Assembly: GCA_003116875.1 (NCBI GenBank)
Contig: BCKT01000010.1
Location: 248,001-312,000, forward strand
Direction: 5' to 3'
Source: Takashimella koratensis
Taxonomy: Eukaryota; Basidiomycota; Tremellomycetes; Trichosporonales; Tetragoniomycetaceae
Length of the DNA stretch: 64,000 nt
This document shows positions 10,170 to 22,184 of this stretch, piece by piece (position 1 is the stretch's first letter; each line of letters opens with the position of its first letter). A program made the position numbers and the translations under genes. The notes under the pieces were generated by a model that saw nothing but the letters and a program-made list of their open reading frames with translations, had not been told where the DNA came from and searched no databases.

Positions 10170-11553
10170 TCAAATAATCATCGTCTCTGGCTCCAGTTGG
10201 GGGTTCCCCACCAAACTGGCCTTTGACCCGTTCGTAACACTCCCCGATCTATTGCCTTGACTGTCTGAAAGCTCTACCTCTGTCCATGGTTCCTGTGGAA
10301 TACTCGAACTCCGGTTGAGCGAGCGGGGCTCCACAATATTGTTTTTGTGAGACTGGGGTTAGCGCTGCGGTGTGTAGACCACTTACCTCTACGTGAACCT
10401 CTGTTTCGATGAGGACGGTCGCTTGTACCAAGCGACTTGATTTGAATGCAAATGTGTTGTCTCGCTACGTAATGTCAGCCTCAACTGCGCGATGTCACAT
10501 CACTTGCACTCACCGCTGTGCCTTCCGACTGCATATCACGGCGAAGAGTGAAACGGGAATTGAGGACGTGAAGGACACCGAGGATATAAGTCTTGAGAGT
10601 GCATACAAAGAAACCCGACCACCAGTTGGTATTGGGCGTAAGATCTGTGATTAGGAAGCCTATCATTCTTCCGTCAGCATAGTAGAATGGACGACGTACA
10701 GGATAGTCGGCGCAAGCTGCGTCTCCGCAGCAAGTCTGTTGGTCAGCTATTGACCCATCGTCTACTTACACGACCAGCTTCGTGATGATCCAATCCGTCT
10801 GCGACCATCCCGTCTTGGACTTGATGAGGCCGTACATCATTGTCGCGGTGTTAAGGATATCCATCGACAAACCAGATAACAACCAGGTGAAGATGAATCC
10901 ATAGTAGATGGGGTCGTTCTCCAGGGTCGAGTCGAGGATGTTGAATGGAGCAGTCACTTTGGCCCCAATCCCCGCGACGCAGCAGGCGGTCAAGAGGACC
11001 CCAGCGATGTAAGGATACGCCCGAGGCTTGCCGTTGAGATTGTACGCTCGGTTTGCGTAGAACACCTACGGTTTAGCAAAAGCGGAAGGTGGAACTCACC
11101 GAGCAGGGGACAAGGTGCGTCGCCGTGAAGATGTAAAACCATGATAGCCCTATCCGTAAGCATTGGTAGAGACACGCACTCACAGTTCATGAGCAGAAAA
11201 TTGCCGTAGATGCCGAAGCCATAGACAAAGATGGTCATGATGTATGCAACGGTACTGATGTCGCGTCAGCGGAAGTCTACCACACCCAGCTTACAAGCCA
11301 GTCACGATAGTTCCAATTCCCATGAGATAATACACAAGCAGCTTGGTCCGGAGGTTATCTGATGGGCGGGAATACGTCCACCAGTAGAAAAACAACCCCC
11401 ACATCATCCCAAACATGATGGCGTCTGCGAAGATGCTCCTTGTCAGCGGGGACTCGGTGAGTAGACTCACCCAACGATATATGGCCCAAAGGTCATGCCC
11501 TTGTCGGTGATGGCGTCGATCGCCTGCTGCTCCAGTGTTTGGTTGAGGGGCAT
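10170..11553 (-). CDS. DUF6534-type seven-helix integral membrane protein
   Basis: The protein starts at ATG 11551-11553 with MPLNQTLEQQAIDAITDKG, then MTFGPYIVG. Splicing joins helix-forming exons: DAIMFGMMWGLFFYWWTY, KLLVYYLMGIGTIVTG, TVAYIMTIFVYGFG, NWLSWFYIFTATHLVPCSV, FYANRAYNLNGKP, YIAGVLLTACCVAG, FIFTWLLSGLSMDILNTATM. The signature KSKTGWSQTDWIITKLVV and the later KTYILGVLHVLNSR match the conserved C-terminal half of the basidiomycete DUF6534 family (compare KSRTGF-TD and NSLLATLNSR in relatives). A hydrophilic tail ends at TGA 10170-10172; if the last 34-nt intron is not spliced the protein would instead end at TAG 10249. Function is unknown for the family; it is a plasma- or endomembrane protein with a possible receptor-like topology. 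Its link to the upstream sugar-acid genes is only proximity. Confidence 0.75.
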
Positions 11554-12278
11554 GTCGATTAGCGTGGAAGCGTGTTGAACCTTTCACGTTGGAGCGGAAG
11601 AGATAGACAATTCCCTCCCATGGCTCCACCTTATGTACATTGAGATACGTAGTGAGGGGATCATGTGGATGTCAAACCACTGGACGAGGTCATGATGGTG
11701 TGATGAGGGCTTGATGGAACGTTTGCGTAATGCTTCCAGAGTTGCTTCCTCTGTCAGGGTTCCCACTACGGCGATCCGTGCAATGGAAGGAAAAGTCACG
11801 AGGTTCACTGATAGATTTTTTGCGCATCATCCCAGGCTCGATCGATATATGAGGGGGACTGTGCTGCATGAGGAGTGGGCACTCGGGTGCCCCTTGGACC
11901 TGATGCCGTGGCTGTGTGTAGTGGAGGAGGTGATGTCCTGAGGGTGAGACGGTCAGTGCGCGCTCAAGACTTCGGATGTGATGTCGCCACGTCTGACCGA
12001 TCCAAGTGGCATTGCCTCTGATACCCTCCAACCTTTGGCTCACGTAGGCGCTTGCTACTTGACTGTTCCGAGCAGGTTGTAAGTACTACGAGTAAACCCT
12101 GCATGCATGAGTTGTGCGACCATTGCTCAGAGCTTAGCTGACTCGACTCATGATGATGAGATGCAATATGGACCAGTAACTAAATCTTGAACTTCTGCTC
12201 TCCTGACATCCTGGGCCATATCTCCTGACCTGAGAAACCCTCTTTCCTCATCCCAACTGCATGACCTTCTTGACCCGA
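11554..12278. other. Intergenic, 0.7 kb
   Basis: This gap between the DUF6534 start and the mS29 stop holds the former's promoter and the latter's 3' UTR. Open frames on both strands here lack any domain-like character. A short run GCATGCATGAG near 12100 is the only local oddity. Confidence 0.4.
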
Positions 12279-14158
12279 CTATACCTCGGAAGCGTGGAGC
12301 GAATCGCGCCATCCTCGGGCGAGCTGTAGAGGGTTCCCCGCCGACGCCACGAGTCCACCCATGAACGCCTCGTCGGTAGCTACTATCCGTCAGCTCCAAC
12401 GCCCCACTCGTTAATTGCCCAAGCCCATCGCCTACAGCCTACTCACCACTCCGTGCCCAGCCCTTTCGAGTCCAAAGCTCAAACATCCCCGCCGCCTCGG
12501 CTGGGGTCATACCGGGCACCTCGATCTTTCCGATTCCGCTCGAGGCATGGGCGTGGTGGTGTTCGTCCATCTTGGTGTAAGCGTGGATAGGGGTAGGAGA
12601 GGGAATCGAGAGCGGTTCGAGGAGAGCCGCGGGTGGGAGGCGGGTAGGGTCAGAGTAAGAGATGGCAGTGAGGATTGCACCGCGAGCCTAGAGCCGAGTT
12701 AGTATTGGACACAGAGGAACGGATGGTATGCGACGATGGTGGAAAGGCAGGTGGAGAAGGCGGGAATGGAACAGAAAGGGACGCACGATTTTACGACGGC
12801 CAGAGAGAAAGTCGAGCGCAAGTCGAGGAGTGGAGAGGTTGTACGCTTCAAGAGTGGAAAAGTCGGGCGCGCGGTAGTCGGATCGAAGGAAGAGTGTTTG
12901 TACCTCGTCGACAGCGAAGAGCACGGGGAACCTGCTCCGTGTCAGCTCGATATTCATGGTTATTCGCAAACGACAACTCACTGAGTCTGTTTGCTGAGCG
13001 TGTCCAAGACCAACTCCAAGATCTCCACGCTGTAACGCTCATCCTTCGCTCCCAGGGCCACAACCTCTGCGAGGTCCATCCCCTTCTCCAACTCCTTCTC
13101 ACCCACTTCCAACTTGACCCCATTCTCGAGTTTCACCATCTTCAACCTATCCCTATTCACTGCCCCCAAGGACGTCAACAACCCACTCGCGATCTGCGGC
13201 TGACGGAATACCCCAGAGGCGGCGTGGTACGCGTATGCAGAAGACGAGTCGATCCAACCAGTTGCGCGGGGGACGTACATCACGATCCATCCGGATTCGA
13301 GCGCGTGTGATACCGACTGGAGAAGGAGGGTGGACTTTCCGCTCCCCAAAGGACCAGAAAGGAGGAGGCGGTTGGTCGTGGATGAAGAAGGGGTAGAGAG
13401 GGACTGCAAGACGCGAGTGAGCTCGAGTGTGGATTGGCGGATGACAGTGGTAGGTGTGCCCAAAGAGAGCTCTTTTTGAAGAGTACGAGGGAGTCCAAAG
13501 ATTTCCAGTTGCTTGTAGGTGTTCCGAGGGAATGTGCTTGGTCGGCCAAGGTTGGGAGCGACGATGCTCTCCTGTGGAGAGGTTAGAAAAGCTCTTGCAA
13601 TGTCTGTGCACCCTGCTCAACTTCTGGAGCTCCATCAGCCTGCCCTCGACTCACCGGGTAAAGCTGCGGCAGGTCGCTAAAGTCTGGTGGATCACAGGCG
13701 AGCGCAGTGCGGAGGGTAAGTCCTCCAGCCTGGACATCATCAGCAATGACTCTATAAACAACAAATGCATTCCGATCCCTTTCTCTCTTTCATGTGCTGC
13801 CCCAAACAAAGAGTCCCCAAGAAGTCTTTCCAATTGGAAACGGAAGCGTCGCCGGGACTCACCTGTATCCGAGCGCCAGAACCGCTCTTGCCTGCTTTTC
13901 CCTTGTTGAAATTGCTTCCTTGTCGTTTTTTCGCAGCGGGCTTGGCTAACCACACAGAGCACAGCACAAAAGCATATTCGAATTAGATCCGAACCCAAAT
14001 GAAACGAGCAGACGCAGAGTTGGTAGGTTACAAGGAACTGAGGATGGAAGGAACATCGACTCACCGGCTTTCTTAGCGGCCAACACGAGCGCAGAGGTCG
14101 AGATAGAGCGAGACGTAGATGCGATAGGCGCCCGGACAACGGACGCGAGGATGCTCAT
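12279..14158 (-). CDS. RSM23: Mitochondrial small-subunit ribosomal protein mS29 (DAP3 family GTPase)
   Basis: The start at ATG 14156-14158 encodes MSILASVVRAPIASTSRSIS, a basic Ser/Arg-rich mitochondrial targeting sequence, followed by the positively charged linker KPAAKKRQGSNFNKGKAGKS. The central exons contain LLLSGPLGSGKSTLL (P-loop), then GWIVMYVPRATGWIDSSSAY, the hallmark of DAP3/mS29, and VPVLFAVDEVQTLF (Walker B-like) with SDYR. The C-terminal part runs through ARGAILTAISYSDPTR to GMTPAEAAGMFELWTRKGWA and ends at TAG 12279-12281 after RGWRDSLHASEV. About six introns are required. The protein is a nucleotide-binding component of the mitochondrial 28S-type subunit head. It shares a 272-bp divergent promoter with NOP53, so a mitochondrial and a cytosolic ribosome gene are transcribed from the same short interval. 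Confidence 0.9.
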
Positions 14159-14430
14159 TGCGAGTGACAAATAGCGAGTTCGAGGAGATCGACGTCGGGT
14201 TGATGAAGTTGTGAATGGTGGACGACGGTCACTTTTTTTCGACGTCGTTTTTCGACCTTTTGGAAGGGGGTCAGTCAAAGTAAAAAGTGGGCCGGTCAAT
14301 AGTAGATTGTTTCCGACTGTATTTTTGATCCAGGGCGACATCACGTGACCGAGAGCAATTTTTGAATCGGACCCTCTTCCCGATTAGATTTTTCAGACTT
14401 TGTTATAGATACTCTACCACCTTCACCACA
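14159..14430. promoter_or_regulatory. Bidirectional promoter mS29/NOP53 with TCACGTGA
   Basis: Only 272 bp separate the two start codons. The palindrome TCACGTGA lies at 14341-14348, about 85 bp from the NOP53 ATG. It is the core site of Cbf1-type bHLH factors. The same 8-mer occurs in the NDUFA1/eIF2B epsilon promoter in this window. TCGACGTCG-type palindromic sequence lies near 14240. Confidence 0.5.
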
Positions 14431-16356
14431 ATGCCTAGCACGACGACGACCAAGACGACCGCTTCGAAGCCGTACGACCGATCCAAGGCGAAGGGGAAGG
14501 GAAAGGCTCCATCCTCTGCCGAGGGCGGGAAGAGCGCGAGCTATGGAGCGCCCGCGACGTTGGGGCAGAGTTCGAGAAAGGGGAAGAAGGCATGGAGGAA
14601 GAATGTAGATGTGAGAATGGAGGAGGAAGCGTTGGAGGCTGCCCGAGAGGAGGAGAGAGTCACAGGGTGAGTAGATGGGTTCTCAAAAAAAGGGGAAGAG
14701 GGATTGTGGTCGGCGAGAGAAGGGAGGGAAGAGGTGCTTGGAAAAGATAGTGTACGAGGTGATGGAGAATGATGGTTGTTGGACCTGTGCTGATGTAGTC
14801 TCTCTCCTCGACTGTAGCGGCCGACTTGGAGCCAAGCCCAACGACCAGCTCTTCACTATCGACGTCACCGGTGATGCTGCAGGTGAGCACCTCCCACAAC
14901 TCCCTCACCCTCCCCCTGTCTCACCCAGAGCGCATAACTAACCCCTTCTAGTTGCGAAGACCATGGCAAAGCAGAAGAAGCCTCTCCGCTCCCTCGCTGT
15001 CCTGACTGAGCGTTCCGCCGTTCCCTCTCTCACTTCCCGTGCCTCCTCGTCCACCACTCCTAAGCCCACGCTCGCACCGTCCGAGAAAGCCCGTATGCGC
15101 CGTCTCGTCCGTCGCCCCATCACTGCCGCACCTTCCGCTGCTGCTCCCAAACCCACCGAGTCATCCCTGCACGACGCATGGTCTGCTTCTTCCGCACCTT
15201 CCATCCCCTCTGCACCTGGCGGGTTCGGTCTCGAAGCCATGTACACACCGACTGTGAAAGCTCCTCGGACGCTCGCTCGGGCTCGCGCTATCCGGGAGGA
15301 CGAGATTAATTCCGGTCGACACCTCGAGTCACCTACTGCGGGTGTCAGTTACAACCCGTCAGCCGAGAGTCACTCTGCTTTGCTCGATGCGGCGGTAGAA
15401 GAGGAGATGAAGCGACTCGCAAAGGAAGAGAAAGAGGCGCAAGTGGCAGAGAAGAGTGGGAATGTGTTCAAAGCGCAGAAAGAGGCAGCGGCGTACGATG
15501 ATTGGGAGACGGTCGTCGCGGGTATGCACGTCGGTGGGGCTGCTCCCGATCACGATGGGGAAGATGAGGACGACGAGGTTGAAGAAGAAGAGAGGATTGG
15601 ACGACAGACCAAGCGCAAGACCCAAGCCCAACGCAACAAGGCACTTCGAGCGAAAGAACTCGCCCGACTCGACGCGCTTGACCGTACTCAGCGTAGGTTA
15701 CATAAAGCGATCTCGACGGCTTCGGTGGTCTCGAAGAACGCGGAAGCGAGGGCAAGGGCAAGTGAAGAAGCCGCGAGATTGAGGAAGATTGCGGTGAAAG
15801 AGAGGGAGAGAATGGGTTATGTAGGTGGTGAGAAAGTAGGCAGGTTTAGAGTCGCCAAGGGAAGTGTCGCGGTTCAATTGGGTGAAGATCTTGCAGAGAG
15901 TTTGAGACAGGTCAAGGTGAGTTTCTGGCTAGTGTCAAGGGGGAAGGGGGAAAGGCAGGAACAGTTGCTGATGGCTGGGTTATCCTTGATTATTGTCTTC
16001 GGTATCGGTTTTCACTCTTCGCTCTCGGACGGAATTACGATCTTGGCTGCACAGCCCGAGGGGAACTTGTTCAAGGACCGTTTCCTCGCGCTTCAGAAAC
16101 GCGCCTTGCTCGAACCTCGTACTCCTTACCTGTAAGTCATCGTCTTCCCACTTCTCGCTACACGTCACCCTACGTGGTTCAGAGTTTTGCCTCTTCTGAA
16201 TCGATTTTCCAATCACCTTCACTATCGTGTTTATTACCTTCTCACTGACATGCCTTTCCTCTTTCCCTCCTCCCTTTGGTACTCCAATACAGCCCCACTC
16301 GCAAAGCCCTTCGTACGAAAGAGTACGAGAAGCACGCGTACAAGCGATTCCAGTAA
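14431..16356 (+). CDS. NOP53: Ribosome biogenesis protein NOP53 (GLTSCR2 homologue)
   Basis: ATG 14431 starts MPSTTTTKTTASKPYDRSKA, a Lys/Ser-rich nucleolar-type N-terminus containing SSRKGKKAWRKNVDV, the conserved WRKN segment of Nop53. Splicing to AADLGAKPNDQLFTIDVTG and then AKTMAKQKKPLRSLAVL follows the family order. A long charged, helical region (KRLAKEEKEAQVAEKSGNV; RKTQAQRNKALRAKELARL) and the C-terminal block GNLFKDRFLALQKRALLEPR, then PTRKALRTKEYEKHAYKRFQ, complete it; stop TAA 16354-16356. The closing motif (RT-KEYEKHAYKRF) is diagnostic. Nop53 acts in the nucleolus and nucleus in late 60S subunit maturation, recruiting the exosome helicase Mtr4. The last two introns (roughly 126 and 160 nt) are longer than is usual here. 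Confidence 0.93.
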
Positions 16357-16599
16357 CCTCTCTGGCTCCGCAAATGGTCCCAGTATTGCCCCACCTACCT
16401 CTCTTCCTATGCTTCATACAATGTGTAAAGCTTGTTTACTCTTTCATCATCTCGGTCTGTGTTCACTTTTTTCAGTTCATGGCTCACTCTGTATGTTTCC
16501 GCATGTACTGCATCTCCAAGAATACCAACTACTCTCACTACCTGACTACTCGACACCTGAAAACCCTAATATCCAACACTCCAGACTCAACCCAGACAT

Positions 16600-19500
16600 C
16601 TACGGCTCACCCTTTGCCGTGTCCTGATTCTGCCCTGTCTCCTCTGTTCCTGCTGCCTCACCCGCCCCACCCCCTCCTCCTGCCCCCGCTACCGCACCGC
16701 CTTGACCCTGCTGTTCTCGCTCAAAAGCCGCAAGGAGCTCCATCAATGCTCCTTCGTTATCGAGACTCAGCAACGCGTCGAGTCCGAGATCGGCCAACCC
16801 GTCTACTCCCGGTATCCCTCCGTTGACTTCTCCAATTTGGGGAACCACGCCGCTTCCATCACCACCTACTGGCCCCACGCCTAATCCACCTAATCCACCC
16901 ATCGCGCCCAGTGCCCCACCCAGTGCTCCACCCAAGACTCCACCGAGACCATCCCCCGCGCCCGCACCTCCCGCGCCGCCGGCGTCGCCCGTGGCGTGCG
17001 CAAACTGCGCAAAGAGGGCATCAAAGTCGAACTCTGTCATTCCCGCTCCTCCCGCTGGCGTATCTTGGACCGCTGGAGAAGTTCCAAACATGCTATTTGG
17101 CGAGAAGGGGAACGGGTTGGTCCCTTGGCCTTGAAGATGAGACGACGCCGTCGATTCTGGGTCCGTAGCCATTGCAGCTGCGCTAGCCCGAGTAGCTCGC
17201 CGAGGACTTGGTAGAGGAACGTGTTTACTCCCACTCCCATTAGCTCCACTCGGTCCATGATCTCCGTTTGTAGCGGCACTACCGCCCGTCCCGGGTCCGT
17301 GATTGATTTTCTGTCGTTTGCGAGGTGACTCGAAAACGTCCGCAGCAAGAGATCGGGAAGGGGACTCGTTACTTGATTGTCGATGGAGTCGGGGACTTGA
17401 CCGCACCGCCGATGCGCCAGTTCCTGTGGGTTGAAGAGCAGGAGGAGGTGGCGGGTGGATTTGAGAAGAAGAGAGTGGGGAAGCGTGGCCTCTTGTTTCT
17501 TTGGACCAGAGTTCACGAGGACGCATACGTTTGTGTTTGTTGAAATATAAACCACAGGCTGAATACGTCAGTATCGAGAGTACATGAAGAATGTAAGAAA
17601 CTGGTGACTCGGGATAGCTCCCGGACTCGACTCGGACCGAAGAAAGAACTGGACCCGTTCACTCACCATTGCACACTTTCCTCGGTGTCCCATCTTTAAA
17701 CTTCTTAGTCATCCACTGCTCCGATTCTGTCGCTCCGCAATTGCAACAGCCCTCAGGCTGAGTGATCATCACTGGTCCCTTCGATTTTTGGGCCGATGGT
17801 CGTTCGGGTGTTGGCGACCCTGGTTCTTCCCTATCTGCTCCGGCAGCCAGCTGGGACCCGACAGTTCCACCCGGATGTGCACCAGCCTGCGCTGCGAGCA
17901 CGCTGGGCGGGACGGCCTTGAGCAAGCGTACAAGGAACGGATTGCCTGCCAGTTTCTGAGCAAGCTCGGGTGACATCTTGGCGTCGACGTTGAGCATGTT
18001 GAGCAAAGCCGCGCGGGACGGGGAAGGCGGAGGCGGGGTCTTCATTTGACGCTGGGACGAGGAGGCGTGCGGGCGTGGTGGGGTTTTCGGTCGTGAGGAT
18101 GAGGCCACGGGTGGTGGGGGTGTAGGTGCGGAGGTGGAGGTGGTAGGAGCAGGGGGTTGAGGTTGCGGTGGAGGCGGTGGTGGTGGTTCGGTAGTTGATT
18201 TTCGATTTTGTTTAGGTGGAGGTTTGGGTTTTGATTTTGTCGCGGTCGATGTTGGTGGAGGAAGAGGTGGTGCAGGTGCGGAAGGATGAGGTGATGCTGT
18301 CGCGCCAGAAGAAGGGGGTAAGGAAGACGGTTCTGATGTTTGTGCCCTTTGCGCTGAGGTCGTCGACGACTGCCTGGACATCGGGCGAGGAGGGGGGGCT
18401 GATCCTGCCTGCCCTGTCCGGGGAAGTGCCGAGCTCTGCACCGTCGGGGTAGACGAAGACGACGCAAGTGGTGAGCTCGCGTGCATCGATCCCGACGCGA
18501 TGGACGGGATAGATGTGGTGGTGGACGATCGCTGGACGCGATTGGGTGGGGGAGGGAGCGGTGGTTTTGGTGGGACGTAAGGGGGTCGGGGTTTGCTCAA
18601 TTGTGGGATCGGGATAGGGATGGTTGGGAGGGCAGGAGAAGATGCGGATTGTCGGTCGATACGCTGTGCAGGGAGGCCGGAGGGGTTTGTTGGAGGTGTA
18701 GGAACGGCAGGAGCTGGTGAACTTCGAGAAACGGAGGATGACGACCCGATCGCACTGCTGGATCCAGCTCCTCCGCTGATGCTTGACCCGATCCCGTTGG
18801 GGTACAATCCCGTAGACACGGCAAGTGGAGCCGAGGCTGTACTCTTTCCAGCCTGAAGCATCTCTTCAAACTGCGCGGGTGTGGAAAACTCTGCTTTCCC
18901 CTCCGGGTTCACCTGACGAAGTGCAACCACGACTTCCAACCCCCACCCCCGCCCATCGGCATCCCGGCTCGTACCCGCCCCACCGGAGGAGTTTGCAGCG
19001 ACGAGCGCCTCGAGCCCGCCGCCCGACATGTGCGCGGGACTGAACTCGTAGGCACGGACAAGGCGACCTCGGACCAGGGTTGAGCCGACGCCCCGCTCGA
19101 GAAGTGACCATGAGAGGAAACCTTTGCCGGTGTGGCCGTCGCTTTGACGAGCAGAGGGGTCGATGCAGTAGACGGAAAAGTCGAGCGTAGGTGATGGCGT
19201 GCATTCCGGGCTGCGGTTGTAGAAAAGGAGTCGAGGTGAGAAATTTGGAAGAAGGGAATTCGTAGAGCTAGGTGGGCAGGAGGCAAAGAAGGATCTGGGT
19301 TTTGAAAGAGAAGCTCACCTGGAAAAACAAAGACCACGGGCAATGGGCTTGAGTGCACAACTTCCCATGAGCTCTGTGCTCGACGCTAGACTGGACGGGT
19401 GGACGTAGACATCCTGAGGCTCGCGCAAGACTGTGAGGAACGACTGCGACGCGGTATCGATGGTGTAGAGGACTTTTACTGCGAGCGGCGCAAGCGTCAG

Positions 19501-19658
19501 CGAGCGTGAACCGAGTTTATGAGGGCACCGGTGAGATGTAGCAGACTGGTGGCTCTGGTGAAAATGGAGGGGACAGAGTTTGGTCAAGCGGACGGGGAGG
19601 GAAGAATGCGTTTTGACATACCGGGCAGAGACTGGATCTTGCCTGGGGAAGGCTGCAT
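16600..19658 (-). CDS. Ams2/Spt21-type regulator with GATA zinc finger
   Basis: Exon 1 is 37 nt (19658-19622: MQPSPGKIQSLP) and joins VKVLYTIDTASQSFLTVLRE, the start of the Ams2/Spt21 N-terminal domain. That domain continues with LMGSCALKPIARGLC, SPECTPSPTLDFSVYCIDPS, GKGFLSWSLLE and GRLVRAYEFSPAHMSGGGLE. A long Pro/Ser-rich disordered region follows (polyproline runs near 18100-18200). The GATA finger is split by an intron: CCNCGATESEQWMTKKFKDG, PRKVCN, then ACGLYFNKHKRMRPRELW. The tail is Gly/Pro-rich and ends at TAG 16600-16602. Family knowledge: fission-yeast Ams2 and budding-yeast Spt21 drive S-phase histone gene transcription, and Ams2 also supports CENP-A loading. Here one protein carries both the N-terminal domain and the finger, as in Ams2. 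The gene is divergent from PEX7 across about 1.05 kb. Confidence 0.85.
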
Positions 19659-20705
19659 GGTGGCCTCGGACAGTGAGGTGGGTGGGGGTCCGAGGCGAGG
19701 AGAAGTGAGACGAGACGAGACGAGAGGTGAAGGGTGGTGGGGAAAGAGATGCGGGGTGAGAGATGAAGAAGTGTTGAGATGACCGGATGCGATGGGATGG
19801 TGGATATTGACGTTTGGATGTTTCTGTTTCTGCACCGTCACTCGGGTCACCTGCACGCGTCGTATTTGCATTTTTCCTTTTCCCTCCTGCAGTATCTTTT
19901 TTTGCTATTGTCGTCCACTGGCCTGTGCCTAGGTAATGTGGAGTAGAGGTCAGACGCCACTGGACCCGGAGACACGGAGACAGGAACAGCTGTCCGAAAC
20001 AGACCCCCGCGCAGTAAGGAGAAACATGAGACTGATGGCGGAGATGAAGGTGACGGCGACGACGACGACGACAGATAATAGCTACCAGGCTTACGGCCGT
20101 GGACCCAGTCGGAGGCCGATTCGGTGCCAATGAGAATGCCGAGGACGTGTGCCATCAGCCATCCATCCATCAGTACCTACCTATCTCGCCCATCTCGGGT
20201 CGTCAGGGAGCCGAACTAGGACGGTGCCCGAATAATTTGACTCTTCGGTAATCCGGCATGACCGACGTTGGACTGCTTCTTGTTTTGCTCGGGAGTCCAT
20301 CCTCATCCTCATTGACCTCGTCACTAGTCACTACCCCGAGACTACCCACCGCGCACTAGTCACCAGTCACTGTCGCCACCTGGGCGGATCACGGAATCAT
20401 CAGATCTGATCAGTGCAATCCATCATTACCTTGTCCAGCTCGCTTCAACCCAACCCTCCTTTCGATCCCTCATCCCCTCGACCCCAACCCCTCTTCCTCT
20501 TCCTCTTCCTCTTCCCCTTTCACTTTCTCATCCTCCTCATGTAATCTACTCCCGTCTCTCAACACAGCCCCAATCCCTCCTCTTTGTGTCTTAACTCATA
20601 ACCCTCGACCCGTCCCCAACCCACCCGCAACATCCCATCCCCACAACCCCCTCTTCCTCCCAACTCTCAATTCTCCCTTCTCCACCCTCCCCACCTCCAC
20701 CGCCC
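19659..20705. promoter_or_regulatory. Divergent intergenic region Ams2-like / PEX7, 1.05 kb
   Basis: Long for this compact genome. It holds a GAC/ACG triplet run near 20051-20073, a CTCTTC/TTCCTC pyrimidine tract at about 20491-20517, and CATCCATCCAT repeats near 20157-20172. Direct repeats of the ACTAGTCAC type occur near 20320-20365. Open frames of over 100 codons exist on the minus strand but are low-complexity and have no domain character. Confidence 0.45.
20491..20517. repeat. (CTCTTC)n-like pyrimidine microsatellite
   Basis: Four or so imperfect CTCTTC/TTCCTC hexamer units, about 190-215 bp upstream of the PEX7 start. This is a typical 5' UTR/core-promoter pyrimidine tract on the coding strand of a fungal gene. 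Confidence 0.6.
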
Positions 20706-22184
20706 ATGTCACATCCCCCGCCACCTCCTCCACACTCGCACAAGTGCCTCCCGGTACGCCGGATCCGGACCCCGCCTTTCGCCCACCATTCAGTCAAATT
20801 CTCTCCCTTCTTCGACGATCGTCTCGCCCTCGCCTCGGGCGCGAATTTTGGCCTCGTAGGGAACGGCCGGGTGTACATTGTCCGAACTGCAGAGTCTTCA
20901 AGCCCAGATGGGCTGGTCATTGAGCGATAGTAAGTGGGTCTGGGAGGCCGTTGTGTAGTGGCTGACGGAGGTCCGGCTACCCCTGCAGTTTCGATACCCA
21001 GGACTGCGTGTACGATGTCGCTTGGAACGAGTCGCACGAGTAGGTCATGAACCATGTGTAGTCTTCGCCTCGCTTGCACTAGCTTTCACTTTCGCTTACA
21101 CCTCCAGGAACCAAGTACTCGCGGGCTGCGGTAACGGGGCGCTCAAACTCTTCGACATTACTCTCCAGGGCCTCCCCATCGGCGCATGGCACGACCACTC
21201 TGCCGAAGTCATGTCTGTCGACTGGTCTAACCTGACCAAAACCCAGTTCGTTACCGCATCATGGGACGAGACGGTCAAAGTGTGGTCTGTTGACCGGCCG
21301 CACCCGCTCTGCACGCTGCGGCACGGCGGGGGTCAGGTGTATGCCGCCGCGTGGAGCCCACACGACCCCGCGCTGATAGCATCGTGTGGACAGAACGGAC
21401 GAGTCAAGGTTTGGGATATGAGGCGGAGCGGGGGAGGTGGAGTAACTGGTGCAGAGCCAGTGATGCAGGTACAGGCAGGGAGAGAGGAGGTGCTCAGTGT
21501 TGACTGGAATAAATACGACCGAGGGTGTTTCGCGACCGGCGGGAAAGATAGGGGGGTGAGGGTTTGGGATATGCGAAGCGTCGGCGCAGGGAACGACAAA
21601 CCGCTAGAGTTGGTGGGACATACCCTTACAGTCAGGCGGGTTCAGTGAGTTGGCATGGACTATCATCTTTTTGGTGGCAAACTGACATCACCAGGTGGTC
21701 TCCTCACAGCGCGGATTTGATCGCATCGACAGGTTACGACATGTCGTGTAGGATGTGAGTATCTTGGGGTTCTCTTTGATCGCACCCATCACTGTTCGTC
21801 CAGTCATCGTTTTGGTCTTTTGATCTCTCGCATCAGAGTCCATCGGAACCAGAGCGCTGACCTCTCCGCTTCTCTCCGCTTCATCACTCCGCTCGCTCCC
21901 CTCGGTCGCCGTCGGTCTCCTCACGCTCTTTGACGTAATCGAACTGTTCATCATCTTCAACCCACCTCTTGCCTCTAATTCCATCTCCATTGGCTCCTTG
22001 ATACCTTCTATCTTTCCCGGGAACCCTCACTAGCTGGTCTACTCGACCGCCGACCCTTCTCCGAGCCCACACGCATCACACCGAATTCAGTATGGCCCTC
22101 TCCTGGGCGCTGTTTGAGAAAAACATCCTTGCCACGGCTGGGTGGGACCAGGAGCTGAAGGTGTTCCAAGCGCTGGACCGATGA
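20706..22184 (+). CDS. PEX7: Peroxin-7, WD40 receptor for PTS2 peroxisomal import
   Basis: ATG 20706 gives a Pro/His-rich start, then PPFAHHSVKFSPFFDDRLAL and ASGANFGLVGNGRVYIV, highly characteristic of Pex7. Two small introns join ...ERYFDTQDCVYDVAWNESHE to NQVLAGCGNGALKLFD. WD40 blades follow: SVDWSNLTKTQFVTASWDET with VKVWSVD, AAWSPHDPALIASCGQNGRV with KVWDM, SVDWNKYDRGCFATGGKDRG with VRVWDM, WSPHSADLIASTGYDMSCR, then after a 279-nt intron (21755-22033) IWSTRPPTLLRAHTHHTEFS and MALSWALFEKNILATAGWDQ. Stop TGA 22182-22184 follows ELKVFQALDR. The protein binds PTS2-tagged cargo in the cytosol and docks at the peroxisome with a co-receptor. Length and blade number match the family. Confidence 0.95.

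Noticed and set aside
10249..10431. Alternative end of the DUF6534 protein at TAG 10249
   Set aside because: Possible if the last 34-nt intron is retained, but splicing gives a longer frame with good GT-AG signals; kept as an alternative only.
12675..13310. Plus-strand frame of 211 codons through mS29
   Set aside because: It is the complement of the conserved P-loop exons of mS29 and has no domain of its own.
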